Below are positions 46,378-59,860 of a stretch of DNA of 64,000 nucleotides, one piece after another. A model generated the notes under the pieces. The model was given only the letters and a program-made list of their open reading frames with translations, was not told where the DNA came from and searched no databases. Made by a program: the position numbers and the translations under genes. Each line of letters begins with the position of its first letter. The first letter of the stretch is position 1. Source of the DNA: Mytilisepta virgata (Eukaryota; Mollusca; Bivalvia; Mytilida; Mytilidae); NCBI GenBank assembly GCA_028015205.1, contig CM051514.1, positions 50,484,150 to 50,548,149 of the forward strand, given 5' to 3'.

Positions 46378-48419
46378 CTACTATATCATGGTTGTTAGAA
46401 ACAGACTTCATTTTCTAAGTTATCTCCCTTTTTAAACTGTAAATAAAAATACTTTCAACACAAATTGCAGTGTTCTCCCCAGGATTATATACCACAATGG
46501 TACAACTATGTAATGATTGTTTTACCACTTTAATACACTTTCTAACCACTGTGCTATTAATTTGAACCAATGTATATATTTTTTTTACTTTTGATGCCAT
46601 AATCTGTTCCCTTTCTCCTTTGTTTACATCAGGGAAAAAACCCAGAAAAATCAAAATTCAGTAAAATTCTACACAACAATTTATTATTACTCATAAATCA
46701 TCAGAAATCTTATTCAAATTTTTATATATCTGTTGAAATTTTTCCCAATAAAAGGGGAAGTCATATATACATATCAATGATTGATTGATTGATTATTGTT
46801 TTACGCTGAATGGGCTACATTTAAGCCATATCGAGAACTAATTAATATATATCAATGAACAGTGACAAATTTTTATAAATGCCATTTTCTCTTTTTAATT
46901 GAACAATTCATTATAAAACTCACAAAAATGTCTGTGGCTTTAAGATAATAAAGCCTTTAAATTTATTTATAAGTTCAACTTTATATATTACATATTTCAG
47001 TCAACTCTCATTTAACAATAACAGACAAGTCAACACTTTTTTAAAACCTTTACCTATTTTCACAATCAGACTCTATATAATAATCAAAAATGAAGATAGT
47101 CTAATTTCTTAAAAAATTAGACTCCTGTCTAAAAATCAAATGGTTGTTCCCTTACAAAGAACAAACAACAGGATTATACTTGAATTTATTTGAAATGAAT
47201 TTAGGATATAAATGTATTTCAAAGGATTTGAATGTGTTTAACAGAATAGAGAATAATGCCTAAATATTACAAAGAAGAGAGTAAAGATGTTATAAAATAT
47301 TTAAAAATAATTTTAAAATAGATAATGAATTTGGATAAAAATACCAAAAAAAAAAAATAGGTAGACTATGGAAACTTTGCTGTAACAAACTTAAACAGAA
47401 AATCATCATGACATCACAAAATAACTTTTAAAAGATGTTATTTGTACTTAATACTATACTAGAATTATGTTTGAGCATTTCTTATACGTCAAATTTTGAA
47501 TTTTGATTTAAACAAGCTTATCTTAATACAATTTTTTAGAAACAGCAATTTTTAGAAAACATAAAAAGGATTGGCACCCCGTCCCTTCCCCCTACGATAA
47601 AGTATACATGCATATACAAACATATCATCATTATTCAGATCCTTGTATAACATTCCACCTATTGACTGTTTTAAAATATCCTTTACAATAATGGATTTTT
47701 AAAATGTTATTCATGACCTAATTCCTATAAAAAGATAAAAAAGAACTATTACAAAGGTTCACCTGATTTTCCTATACTTAAAGACCTCAAAGAAAATTTG
47801 TACATAAATTATGTAATAAAATTGCTAAAAAAAGAAGTACATTTAAATTCGTTTTTAATGTCTTCATAGGCTGTTAAATGTTTCAACATGAAAATAAAGG
47901 GAAAAAGTCAAGCGATGGATTTATATTTCAGTTTACAATAAAATCACTTTTTCTGTTGTGAAAGTTAGCAAGTGTAATCAGTATTATGGCATTTAGTCCT
48001 GAAAAAGCATCTTTTGATAAAACATGAGCAATTAAAAACTAAAATAACTTCTTCAAGAAGACATTACGTCAAGGGAATTAACTCTCCAAGTTTATGTCAA
48101 TTTAAAAAAGATTATCAAAAAGAAAGGGAATAATTCATCAAACTGCAAATGCAACACGTCATATTAGAATGATTCTCCTTCTTGTCAATTATTATCACAA
48201 TAAATATTTTTTAAAAATTTATCTTTGGATCAAGATTTATTAATAATTAAATTTTTTCCAAACAAAAATCTATATAACTTTTGAAGTTAAGAATTCCATT
48301 CTTTCATTTCAGTGCTTTTACAACAGCAGTAATACTGACAGCAAAAAGAAAATGTATCACAATATTTGAATATGGAACTCATGTACTGAGATGAATATTC
48401 ATTCCCACTTATCTCTATA
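46378..48419. other. AT-rich intergenic sequence
   Basis: Colinear with 15880-18479, but about 527 bp of unit 1 are missing near 48053. No gene is supported. Confidence 0.4.
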
Positions 48420-48838
48420 ATTCATAACTAAGCACCTGTGACAGATCATGGGAGCTCAACCCATAGAGCTGCCATAAGCGCATCACCAGGTAGCGGATAG
48501 GGGAGACCCTCTAGTTGGGGGTTGTTAGGTCATAATACGGAAAGCCTGACAGCAGACTATAGTGGGGTACGTGTTTTGAGAATGCCACATTAAAGATCCC
48601 TTCTGAGGTTTTCAAAAAGAGTAGGCTGATGGCCGCTACAGAAGGATAAATTATCCGACTCTACCCAACCATCCTCCTTTTACAGTGGCAGTCAAAACTG
48701 GTTCACTTTCATGTCCCATCACACCCCTATTTGAATTGTTTGATTAATTGAACTTGTTCTCTTGCTAAAGAAGCATGAAATATTTGCCACTGGACGTTAA
48801 GCAACAATCAATCAATCAATCAATCAATCAATTAATTC
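48420..48838 (+). mobile_element. retroelement with (AATC)n tail (unit 2 copy)
   Basis: Counterpart of 18480-18880; the tail holds about six AATC repeats after ggacgttaagcaac. Confidence 0.65.
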
Positions 48839-51736
48839 ATAACAATTCTTTATTGTCAATTTTTTACAATATGCAGAGAGTACAATGGAATAATTTCAAA
48901 ATTAAGGGAAATGTGATTCGATTAAATATGTTTCGTTTGATGTTTGTGTATTTACCCATTTAGATACATACAATAATTACTGTGGTTAAAAAATTTGTTC
49001 CAGACTAATATTGGCTATGAAAGGGATTGAAAATTAGTTCAGAGCAGAAATAAGTCGAGACATTTTTACTTTAACATAACCATTTCACCATTACAAGTTT
49101 ATGGAGGACCTATAGTCCACATAGACTTATAGTCCAGAAAATACAGTAATTAACTTTAACTAGAATAAAACGAAAGACAGAAGGAGAAGGAGATTACAGT
49201 GAATTAAATTCTTGGATTTTTTACATAAAACATAATACTAATGTGAATATTTACTATTATAAATTGTTATACATGAGAGATAAACAGGTGTGATATTGAT
49301 AGGTACCCCCTATAAGTTGCTTTCTGATTTTTCCTTGTCTTGCAGTCCATTCTATCATAAAACTCACATATTATAGTATATTGTATCATTTGTTATTTGT
49401 GCAAGGGGTCATCCACATAATCGTCAACATTTTTCACGAGTTTACAAAATGCATGCTCGGGCAACATTTTTAGCATATGCTTTAAGAATTTATATAAATG
49501 TCACTTTTGCTGATATTTAAAAAAAAAAGAGATATGCTGGATAAATTTATAGAAGTCATGATGCTGAAAAAGTTCTGAGCTGTATACAAGGTGACAAAAA
49601 GCCAACAAACTACAATTCACTTCAGCAGAAACCACAAAATGGATAACAGGAAAGGCCAACAATGACATACCAGTCCATCAAAGCAACCCAACAGATAGAA
49701 CTCTGGAGAAAAAACAACATAAAAGAGTACAAAACACAAACACTTGACTTGTGCTCTGGACTTGGTACATGTATTTTCAAGGGATGTAACGATGTCTGTA
49801 GATCTTTTTTACCCCAAGTAAGAAATTATGCCTGTTCATAGCAACAATGTTAAAAAAATCATTATTTTAGGGGAGTTGGGGGTTTCAAAAAGAGTGGTCT
49901 TTGTAAACTTGTAAAAAATGTTGACAATTATAAATGACCCCTAGTATAATCACCTGATGGAGGCTAAAAAAGATATATAATTGTTATGCATGAGAGAGAT
50001 ACATGTAAGCAGGCATGTGATTGATAGGTACCCCCTTATAAGATTCTTCATATAGAATTACATTTGTACTATAATCAATTGTTTATTTAAATTGCATATA
50101 TATCAATTAGGGTTAAGCAATAAAAAGGAATTATAACTAAAAAAACAAAATAAACATGTGGATAGTACATACTAAATGTATAGAACCTTGACCAACATGG
50201 ACCTCACTATCTCAATGCTAATGATTGTTTAACAAATGTGCCTAAGCATGGTAAAAGTTCAGAATTAGGTATTAGAATAAATTCATTTTTTTTCAAAGGG
50301 AGATAAATCTTGAAATTTATGTTCTAGTTTAATTACTTTATTGTTAAAATCATTTCTAGAATCTTTGTTCAGCCTGCATGTGAAGGAAATTGGATATTCA
50401 TCCTCAACATTATAAAAGACAGAACAATTACACTGTGGACAAGGGATATTTCTGTATCTACAAACAATGTCTATTTTTAAAAATTTTCTCCATCTTCAAA
50501 TATTCTTCTAGCTAATTGAAATTCAATTTTAAGTTTACTATAAAGAAATAATTTTGAACTATCTGTATTATTTTTAATTTTATTTCATAATTCTTTGTTT
50601 ATAGAGAGGTCAAGGGAACATTCTTGGACAAAAACTATTTTTTAATCATTTGATTCCATATTATATGAAATGCTGTCTTCTTTTCATCACATTTGTCAGT
50701 TGCCTTTATACTGCATTTTGCATTCTTTTTATATCCTTCCTTTCCCCCAATAACAAACGAACAAACAACAAAAAAAACAAATATTTCTGATAAAATAAAA
50801 TGTTGAAATTAAAAACCATTACACCATTTTTTTCTTTTTCTATTAAAATAAGCTACTTAATTTCTTTTTTTTTCTCCATACACACACGTCAAAGTGTTGA
50901 AAAAAAATTAGAAAAATATACATACCGATATGTCACAAGTTTACCATGCTAAGGGTATAATGTGTGCAATAAATCAATAAAAACGAATGTCTTACTTACC
51001 TTCTAATTTATGCATACATAAATATATATATATAATTCAAATGTTCCTTAAATATAAAATAGCTCTGATTAAAACAACTCTTTTTAAATGTTTCTGATAA
51101 GATATGGTTCAGGAAATTTACATCAGAAAAAATCACTATGTACAATGATATTGATCCTCACATTCCACCTAGTCAACTGGTTACGACCTAGATATTGACC
51201 TTTTTAATTATTGGCCGCCTCATTTTCAGACAAGATCCTACTTTTTGACCTTATCTACGCACATATCTTACAAAAAAAATTCGGATTGAAATAATAATTT
51301 AAAAATTTGAAACTGACTGCAGATGAATTCCTCAATGTGTCAGAAAAAAGGGAGGATATTAATGCTTTCCTCTGTGAAATTGTTTCCTCAGGAAAATATT
51401 TACTACTACATTAAGGAAAGGTTTAATAGTAAAATCCTTTCCATAGCCATATTTTTCTTTTCACTGTGTAAGTTTGGTATACAAAAGTGTCTGAAATCGA
51501 TAAACTTGTTACATGAAAAAATATTAAATTTTCTTTACCTGGAAAATATTTAATTATAAAATATTATCTAGGATAATTTTTCTCGTAGTAATCTATCCGG
51601 AATAATATTTCTATTTACTGTCATATGATTCTTTGGCTTTTTAGAATGTTTCCGTGTTGGTATGCATAGTTCTTTCTCTGGCTCACTTTCTGTATCCAAA
51701 CTGAATGCAGGCAATGTTTGAGATTAAGAACTCAAA
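48839..51736. other. AT-rich intergenic sequence
   Basis: It contains one copy (49256-49970) of the segment that is doubled in unit 1, the dispersed ggataacaggaaagg block (49637-49745) and a LINE fragment (50290-50745). No gene is supported. Confidence 0.4.
50290..50745 (-). pseudogene. LINE C-terminal fragment (unit 2 only)
   Basis: Absent from unit 1 (junction near 21436). On the minus strand a 63-codon stretch near the low-coordinate end encodes YRNIPCPQCNC...VEDEYPISFTC, the zinc-knuckle end of a LINE polyprotein of the same broad type as the fragment at 34471, but clearly different in sequence. Upstream frames are broken. The insert is 5'-truncated, as is usual for LINEs. Confidence 0.65.
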
Positions 51737-54640
51737 CTAGAGGCTCTCGAGAGCCTGTATCGCTCACCTGGATTCCGGGCCTGGATTTAACTTTTCACCT
51801 TGAGCAGGACTATTTAAGTGTTGCAGTCAATTTGGCTGGTTTTTCTATAGAGTTCTATGTTAAACTGAGTTCGGATGTGGCAGCCATATATTGGTTGACA
51901 GTCCAGGTCAATGGACACATTTCTAAAAGAGAACAATCTAAAGACCATTAGATCTACTGCTAAGTCTTGTTCCAACTGACTAAGTGTTTTCAGACAAGAA
52001 GATTTTTAAATGAATTTTCCAAAAGCCGGGTCCTATATTAAACTAAGGTCGGCTGTGGCGGCAATCTTGGTTGATAATACGGGTGATCAGACACAATTCT
52101 GAAAGAGGACCATCTAAGGACCAATGCTGCTAATTTTAGTTCCAATTGGCTACGTAGTTTCAGACGAGAATTAAATTTTTTTATTGAATTCCCCATAGAG
52201 TCCTACTTTAAACTAAGTTCGGCCGTGGTGGCCATCTTGATTCACAGTCAACAAAATCTGACACATTTCTGAAAGAGGATCTCCTAAGAACCATTGCTTC
52301 CAAGTCTGGTTCCAATTGGTCAAGTGATTCAGACAAGAAGATTTTTCAATGAATTTTCCCATAGAGCCCTATGTTAAACTAAATTCGGCTGTGGCGGCCA
52401 TCTTGGTTAACAGTCCGGGTCATCTAAGGACCATTGCTAATTGGCTTAGTGGTTTCAGACAAGAAGATTTTTGAGTGAATTTCCCATAGGGTCCTATGTT
52501 AAACTAAGTTCGGCTGTGGCGGGAATCTTGGTTAATAGTCCTGGTCATCGGACACATTTCTGAAAGAGGACCTCATAAGGACCATTGCTACCGTGTATAG
52601 TTCTAATTGGCATAGTGGTTTCAGACAAGAAGATTTTTCAATGAATTTTCCTATGGGTCCTATGTTAAACTAAGTTCGGCTGTGGCGGCCATCTTGGTTA
52701 ACAGTCCGGATCATCGGATATATTTCTGAAAGAGAACCTCCTAAGGACCATTACGGCTAAGTTTGGTTCCAATTGGCTTTGTAGTTTCATAGAAAAAGAT
52801 TTTTGAAATTCACCCCCCCCCCTTTTTCCATTTTTAGTAACAGCAGCCATGTCGGTTGGAAGTCGAGGATGTCGGACATAATTTTGGAAGTAACTATTCC
52901 ACCAACGTTTGGTCCCAATTATCCTAGTGGTTTAAGAGGAGAAGACCTTTAAAGGGCAAAAACTCATATAAGGGGTCAATCAATGATTTTGGTCATGTTG
53001 AATTATTTGTAGATCTTAGTATAGTTTAAACATATTTGATTAATTAAATCACAGATATGTTAACATAATATACAGTGAACATTTTGACATAATATACATT
53101 AATTAAAGGGATTGGGAAACAAGTTACAGACTTATATTAATCCCTATCCTTGCATTTGTATTGTATAGTGAGATGTACAACTCAAAGGAAGACGTAATGT
53201 TGGCATGATACTTAGTAATATGTATAATATGGTTAAACTATTATATAATTAGGAAAGTTGTTGAGAAAGTTAAGCATAAAGAATTAGGATTATTGGCTGG
53301 ATGACTGGTGAGCCTATTTGAAAATCTCTTACTTTTTATGATAAAGTTCTGCACGGATTTTAAAATTTCATCGTTCTGTTCAATAGTGAGATTTGAAGAT
53401 CCCAAAATAATAAAGTGTCTATGGAAATCCCTCTAGGAATGTATCGAGTTCGTAGATCGAGATCAGTAAAACGTCGACAGTGGAGTATGTAATGTACTGA
53501 AGTTTCAGAAGTACCGCGCTGACAGAGGCAGTCTGAAGATTCGACAATATTTTTTTTGAATAAGTGATGATTGAGGAAACTACACTCCATTCTTAATCTA
53601 CAGTGTAGTACCTGTCCCAGTCATGTGCCAGTGTAATAGTCTTAATCTACAGTGTAATACCTGTCCAAGTCGTGGGCCAGTGTAATAGTATGACGGTTTA
53701 GTAATAATTTTGGATTTTAAATTCTGTTTGAAGGAATTAATTGTGGTACTATTCCTCATTGTCTGATGTTGAAGGTTCCAAGATCTAACAGTGGAGGGCA
53801 TGATGTAGTTTGAATATAGCGATGATCTGGTTCGAAAAGGGGGAATTATGTGTGCATGTCGAGTGTTATGGTCATGAATGTCGGAAAGTGGTTGGGGAAT
53901 TAGGCTACTGAGATATGTCGGTGTTAGTCCAGTTGTCATTTTATAGAAATATGTAAGTTTGTGTGTCTCTCGCAGTCTCTCCCATCCGACTTCAGAGTAT
54001 AATCGGTGGATGGAGACTAATCTAGCCCCCCCCAGTGACGATTCTAGCAGTCCTGTTTGCACGGATTCAATTTTACTTACCAATATCAAAGTAGGGTTGT
54101 CCCATATGATATCTGCATATTCTAAAATTGGTCTGATAAATGTAAGGTAAATTTTTTCCTGTCGAGAACGAGTTTGAATTTTCTAACTTTATTTGTTGAA
54201 CATTTTTGCTGTTTACATTTCGTCTTTATATATAATAATATTCAGGAAAATAACCTAAAACTGCAAAATTTCCTTAAAATTAATAATTCAGGGGCAATAA
54301 CCCAACAGAGAGTTGACAGATTCGTCTGAAAATTTAACGGCAGGGAGATCTTGACCTGATGAACATTTTTACTTCGTCAGTTTTGCTCTAAATGCTTTAG
54401 TTTTTGAGATATCAGACAAAAACTGCAGTTTACCCCAATGTTCTATTTTAATCCATGTCGGCCATGTTGGTTGGAAGGCGGGGTCATTGGTCACATTGTT
54501 TAAACTAGATACCTTAATGATGCTTGTGATCAAGTTTGGTTCCATATGGTCCTGTAGTTTCAGAGGAGAAGATTTTTGTAAAAGTTCGATGCACGTCAAG
54601 TGATGAGAATAGCTCAATTGACCCTTTAGGTCAGGTGACC
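51737..54640. mobile_element. tandem-core element with about 165-bp monomers, split by a LINE (unit 2)
   Basis: Six monomers (anchors near 51870, 52045, 52215, 52385, 52505, 52670). The same LINE interrupts it. The microsatellite present in unit 1 at 25824-25856 is missing, and the right end reads gtcaggtgacctaaaa. Confidence 0.6.
53036..54196 (-). pseudogene. 5'-truncated LINE (unit 2 copy)
   Basis: Counterpart of 23752-25430 without the two later insertions. A 49-bp tandem duplication (53592-53640 and 53641-53689) shifts the frame and splits the coding part into 53598-54089 and 53360-53590. The end retains CLCQRG and HYILHC. Confidence 0.8.
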
Positions 54641-54664
54641 TAAAAAAGAAATCTGATCTTCAAC

Positions 54665-55467
54665 AGTGAAAACAGACACATATTAAACTAGACTGAGGCA
54701 GTCGGAAACGACAGCTATCCCCACCCTCCCCACATTTGTATCCCTGTGCACCTTTTTCACAATTATACCTTTGAATACAGGGCCAAATTTTGGAAAATTA
54801 AAATTCTAAAACTTTATTGCACATCTGCATACAGTGTATGACAATTCTGTATAGAAATAAAATGTATAAAATGAAAAATGAAAGAAAACTTTCAGTCACC
54901 CACTTAAAATTCCCAATTTTTTAAATTCGACCCCTAAAGGCCCCAGTTTTTGAAAATCATAATTCTATAACCTTATTGCACATCTATATACAGTGTGTGA
55001 CAATACCGTAAAGAAATTAAATACATAAAATGAAAAATGATAGAGGAGTTTAGGTCACAAGCTTAAATTCCTAATTTTCAAAATTCAACACCTGTTGTCC
55101 CCGAGTTCTGAAAACCTTATTGTACATCTACATATAGTATGTGACAATACTGTATAGAAATCAAATTCATAAAATGAAAAATGAACGAGGAGTTTAGGTC
55201 AATAGCTTAAATTCCCAATTTTCAAAATTCGACCCCTGTGGGCCCCAATTTTTGAAAATCAAAATTCTAAAACCTTACTGCGCATCTGAATATAGGATGT
55301 GACAATCCTTTATATAAATTAAATACATAAAATGAAAAATGATAGAGGAGTTAACGTCACAAGCTTAAATTCACAATTTTCCAAATTTGAATCCTGTGGG
55401 CCCCAATTTTTGAAAATCAAAACTCTAACACCTTATTATCTTGGAAGTGCGGGGATAATTATATTTC
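54665..55467. mobile_element. tandem-core element, second family, internally deleted (unit 2)
   Basis: About five monomers like those at 25925-27012. The last monomer breaks off near 55440 and joins directly to the right-end motif (gaagtgcggggata), so the ACGG microsatellite and part of the core are lost. Confidence 0.6.
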
Positions 55468-56084
55468 TCTGGTGAAAACAACCCGCCTGCATTAGTATTT
55501 ACCTGTAATGAGGTAGACACCATTTAATAATTTGATAAGTAAGATGTAAGATTTTATCCTGACTAACAGTACCTTTACTTTTAATGAAAATTAAATACTG
55601 CAAACTGCTGTCATTCATTGATGAAACTGTTTGATATAGTAAGACAATGAATTATTATCCTGAAAGTTGTATGGAATGAGATAAAATCATTGTTGAAAGG
55701 AAAAAAAAATCATAAACCTTTTTTCACAAAATTTTGGATATGTTTTCCAAATTTCTTTCATCCAAAATGTTTATTTAAACGTGTAACATTTACAGTATAA
55801 TAAATAAGTATTTGAACATGTTTGATCAAAATCCATGTACAAAGATGTTTTAATCATGATTTAATACCAGTCAAAAGACAGACAAAATTAAAATCATTTT
55901 AATCATTATTACTCGACAAAACACACAAAAAATTAAAACTATTTAAATTTATTGATCTGGTATTTACCATAAATCTTTTGAAGAAAGCTGTAATGGAAAA
56001 ATCACATGAAAATTCAAGTAATTTAACATGTCTTTTGAATTGAGGCTGAAATATTTTCATGCAAATGTCCAGACAGTATCGCTG
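55468..56084. other. AT-rich intergenic sequence
   Basis: Colinear with 27013-27499 plus about 120 bp (55735-55855) absent from unit 1. No gene is supported. Confidence 0.4.
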
Positions 56085-56400
56085 TGTGTTTGTTTATTCC
56101 ACATTGGCTAGAGGTATGGGGGGGGGGGGGGGGGTTTAACCCGTCCCAAGTCAGGAACCTCTAGCCTCTGTTAGTTTTGTGTGTGTGTGTTTTTTTTATT
56201 TTGGTTCATTTGTATGTTTCGGAGTTTATGTTTCCATTTCACTGAAGTAGTATGCATTATTGTTTAAGGACCAGCTGAAGCCGGGTGTGGGATTTTCTCG
56301 CTGCGTTGAAGACCCATGGTAGCCTTGAGCTGTTTTCTGCTTTTTGGTCGGGTTGTTGTCTCTTTGACACATTCCCCGTTTCCATTCTCTATTCTATTAA
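56085..56400 (+). repeat. dispersed mussel-type repeat block
   Basis: Counterpart of 27500-27865, with an internal loss after the G run and a short GT microsatellite. Confidence 0.7.
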
Positions 56401-56964
56401 AGCTTTCAAGTGATGTAACTCTCACAATTCTGTACACAAATGAAGAATTATTAGCCTATCTCATCTTTAAGCAATAGTATTCAATATTCAATAGTACACA
56501 ATAATTTACTGGTATAATAGATATAATTTCACGAACTTGGCACTTTTTCAAAATCTAGAATCATGAGTTGTGTTTAATATTCATTTTTTCAAATATAGCA
56601 ATACACCAAAATAGAGGTACAAGGAGCTGTATTGTTATGCTTTGGTAAATCACGGAAATATAAAGTGGAGTTAAATATTGGAAAAATGTGTAAAGGATTT
56701 CATATTAATAAAAAATCTATAATAGATTCGCATAACATGTAAAAGTAAAGTAAAGTAAAGTAAATTTTATTAATCAATCATGAGCCCGTGAGGACATAAA
56801 TCAACACAGTGTATACAAAATATAACTGTTGAAACTCTCGTACATCACTCTCATTCATAACCATTCATTCCCTTTTCATCATGTATAAACTACTGTATAT
56901 TATTGTAAAACTATAGAAGTTTCATTTCTCAGTATAAAGAAACACATGTATACTTTTATATATT
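56401..56964. other. intergenic sequence
   Basis: Colinear with 27866-28258 apart from the LINE tail insertion at 56741-56879. It holds the empty site of the unit 1 SINE (near 56931). No gene is supported. Confidence 0.45.
56741..56879 (-). mobile_element. 5'-truncated LINE 3' tail (unit 2 only)
   Basis: 139 bp flanked by CATGT on both sides (56736-56740, 56880-56884). On the minus strand it ends in a taataaaatttactttac tail with repeated ACTTT units and contains cctcacgggctcatg, a LINE-like 3' end. Unit 1 is uninterrupted near 28200. Confidence 0.7.
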
Positions 56965-57890
56965 TTATATCATGGCACTGATTCAGGATGCATTACTGGA
57001 ACAGGTTTGGAGCCTTGATAGGTTGTGGAACAGGGCGAGTTTGTTGTCACATAAACTGCTTTGACAGGGTTATGTTCGGTGTCTGTTAATTTCATCACCC
57101 CAAAAGTTTTATGGTCGTCATCACGAACTTGACTTGCTATAGAAAGTTTATATCTCGCGTATGGACTAGATATCGTCAGTTAGATTTCACGTTCTTCTTG
57201 AAATGACACCTCACCGGACTTGAGACTTCACCGGCTTTTACATTACTGGCAACGTGATGGGTGCCGTTAAAGGAGTAGGGCAAGCTTACCCTTCCGGAGG
57301 ACCCGATGTCACATTGTTAGTGCTTCATGCTCAGTTACTGTGCTGTCTTGTTCTATTTTTGTTTAGTTTATTATACATTTTTAAATTCTTTTGGTTCTAC
57401 ATGTATCCTTGTGGTGTTAGTACATGTTGTTTTCCATTATCCCGACTGTCTTGTCGTTGGATTTTGAGTTTGTGGATTTTCCCCCATTGTTTTGTCGCTT
57501 CGGTAATCCTTTGCCGATATCACTCCAAAAGTTTTATGGTCGTTATCGCGGATTGATTAGCCGATGCGAAGTTTCTATCTCGCTTATGAGACAGATAGTT
57601 CACGTCCTTCTGGAATTGACACTTCACTTGCCTTTACGACTGGCAATGTGACGGGTGCCGTTAACGGAACAGGACATGCCCACCCTTTCTGTGCTGTCTT
57701 GTTCTATCTTTGTTTAGTTCATTGCAAGTTTTTTTTTATTCTTTTAGTTATACATGTATCCCTGTGACGATGGTTTGTTGAGTTCCACTCTCCTGACTTT
57801 GTCTTTTCCATGGACATCAAATCTGTGGACCTTTCCCACTGATTTGTAGCTTCAGTATTCTTTTTCTGATATTCATTATAGTGATCCGAT
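56965..57890 (+). pseudogene. degenerate retroelement sequence (unit 2)
   Basis: Counterpart of 29270-30165, likewise with broken frames (KFYGRYRGLISRCEVSIS near 57530). Confidence 0.5.
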
Positions 57891-57892
57891 TC

Positions 57893-58040
57893 AATAGAAT
57901 AGAGAATGGAAACGGGGAATGTGTCAAAGAGACAACATCCCGACCAAAGAGCAGAAAACAGCTCAAGGCTACCAATGGGTCTTCAACGCAGCGAGAAAAT
58001 CCCGCACCCAGAGTCGGGCTTTAGCTGGTCCCTAAACAAT
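57893..58040 (-). repeat. reversed partial copy of the dispersed mussel-type block
   Basis: Counterpart of 30168-30305. Confidence 0.7.
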
Positions 58041-59004
58041 AATAAATACTAGACTTCAAAAGTATATAAATCATCTGCTAGTTCATGGACTTTTTCTTTA
58101 AATAATAAAAGATGAAGTAAAACGTCCGGTCCGTTGACACTAACATGTATATTTCACATATCCATGATTTTTAATTTTAAAAAATTGAAATAAAACACCA
58201 ACAAAGCACTAATAAACAACAATGTTTGGCACACACAATAAATATTGTTATTTTCTTGGTGCTCCTTGTAGTGTTACTACCAAGTTTCTTTTTCCTGAAA
58301 AACAGATAGAAAATATTTAAAACATAATGCAAAAAGTTCAATAAGAAGGCAGTTTGTATCTATAAGGTTACAGTAAACTGTTCAAATATTGAAAATGTCA
58401 CATCCCTGGTTGTATTTTTATGATCTTGCTGTACTGAACATGATCATATTTTTGTGCAATAAATGGAGAACTTGGTCATTATCATACAATTACCGACTTT
58501 GTAACAGGTCGCTGTCAGAATTTATCAACCCGAGAAAATGTAATATTCACCAAGACTTTAGGTGAGGTGAATATACATTTTCAAGGGTTGATTAATTCTG
58601 ATAGTGACCTAATACATAGTCAGTAATGGCCTTATTACATGAATCAGAAAAAAATTACTTTCATTTTCTATTTTAAGAACAAATCGGTCACTATTAGATT
58701 CTGCTTGACTGGTCAGGATCTGTTTTAATCCCAAATTCTAATTCACGAGTACTCAAGACTTTTCCATCCAATGAGAGAATAAAAAAATATTTTCATGTAA
58801 TAATTGTTGATGGCATAATACCTCAGCAACATATTTCTTGCTGAAAAACTCCGACCTTTACTACAAACACGTATATTTCAAATAACAATTAGATATGTCT
58901 TAAAAGTCAACATGGTTCAACTGTTTGTAAACAAAACTTGCACATATTCTGCAACGTCACATTGTGTTTGTGGTGATGTCATGTTTTACCCAAAACTCAA
59001 TGAA
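58041..59004. other. right end of unit 2
   Basis: Colinear with 30306-31422 with one deletion of about 165 bp. It contains the 47-bp minus-strand stretch (58248-58294). No gene is supported. Confidence 0.45.
58495..58621. repeat. imperfect palindrome, about 127 bp (unit 2)
   Basis: Counterpart of 30924-31050, with the same arms and loop. Confidence 0.75.
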
Positions 59005-59682
59005 TTCTTTAGATAAAATTTTAGTAATTATGGTCTTTTTCTGTTTCGGCCCTTTTTGGTCCCTCCCACCCCTTTAAACAAATTTGGAATTCCAAAACCT
59101 TATTGCGCATCTACAGTTGGTAAGAAAATATGGCACTAATAAAAATTATTTAAATTCAAAAATGAAATAGGAGTTCGCGCCACAAGAATCTTTGTCTATT
59201 TTGACCCTTTTTGGCCCCTCCTAGCTCCCCTTTGGAATTCCAAAACCTTTTGCGCATATGCAGTTAGCAAGCAACAATATGACATAGTTATTTAAGTAAT
59301 TATGCTTTTTTTTCTGCTTGGGCCTTTTTTGTCCCTCCCACCCCCGTTTTAAAAAAATTGCCATTCCAAAACCTTATTGCGCATCTACAGTTGGTAAGCA
59401 ACAATATGGCAACAATAAAAATGGTTTAAATTCAAAAATGAAAGTAGAGTTCACGTCACAAGGCTATATAATTTAGTCCTTTTTGGTCCCTCCCAGGCAC
59501 TCTTTTAAAACTTTGGAATTCCATAACGTTATTGCGCTTCTACAGTTAGAAAGCAACAATATGGCACAAAAAAATGGTAAAAATTCAAAAGTGAAGGAGG
59601 AGTTTGCGTCACAAGGTGTGACGGACGGACGACCGCAACGACAATATTATACCCGAACTTTCATTCGAAAGCGCGGGTATAA
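59005..59682. mobile_element. tandem-core element, right part only (unit 3)
   Basis: Same truncated element as at 31423-32095, with the ACGG microsatellite at about 59619-59631 and the gaactttcattcgaaagcgc right end. Confidence 0.65.
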
Positions 59683-59712
59683 AAAGATCATTCGCTGTTG
59701 GTTTAATTCCAA

Positions 59713-59727
59713 TTTTTCTTTTCACAG
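59713..59727 (+). promoter_or_regulatory. possible 5'-UTR splice acceptor of the TRIM-like gene
   Basis: A pyrimidine-rich run ending tttcttttcacag lies about 133 bp before the ATG. It is also present in unit 2 (AG at 32139-32140) and, slightly changed, in unit 1 (AG at 1463-1464). It could end a 5'-UTR intron; no donor was identified, so this is only a sequence match. Confidence 0.3.
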
Positions 59728-59860
59728 TTTTCAATCATGTGTAAAATTATAGACTACCTTATGAAGAGATTAACTTTCAAAGATTAAAGGTAAACATTTC
59801 TATTTTTGGTCATAATAATCTTTGATACTTTAATCAAGGAAGTTAAATAGAATTGATAAA

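Larger units (their letters stand above)
31423..59004. repeat. tandem segmental duplication, unit 2
   Basis: About 27.6 kb, colinear with unit 1 and joined to unit 3 at the same motif (ttctttagataaaattttag). It has its own insertions (42235-42441, 44592-46377, 50290-50745, 56741-56879) and lacks the LTR element, the SINE/hAT pair and the local doubling of unit 1. Confidence 0.9.
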
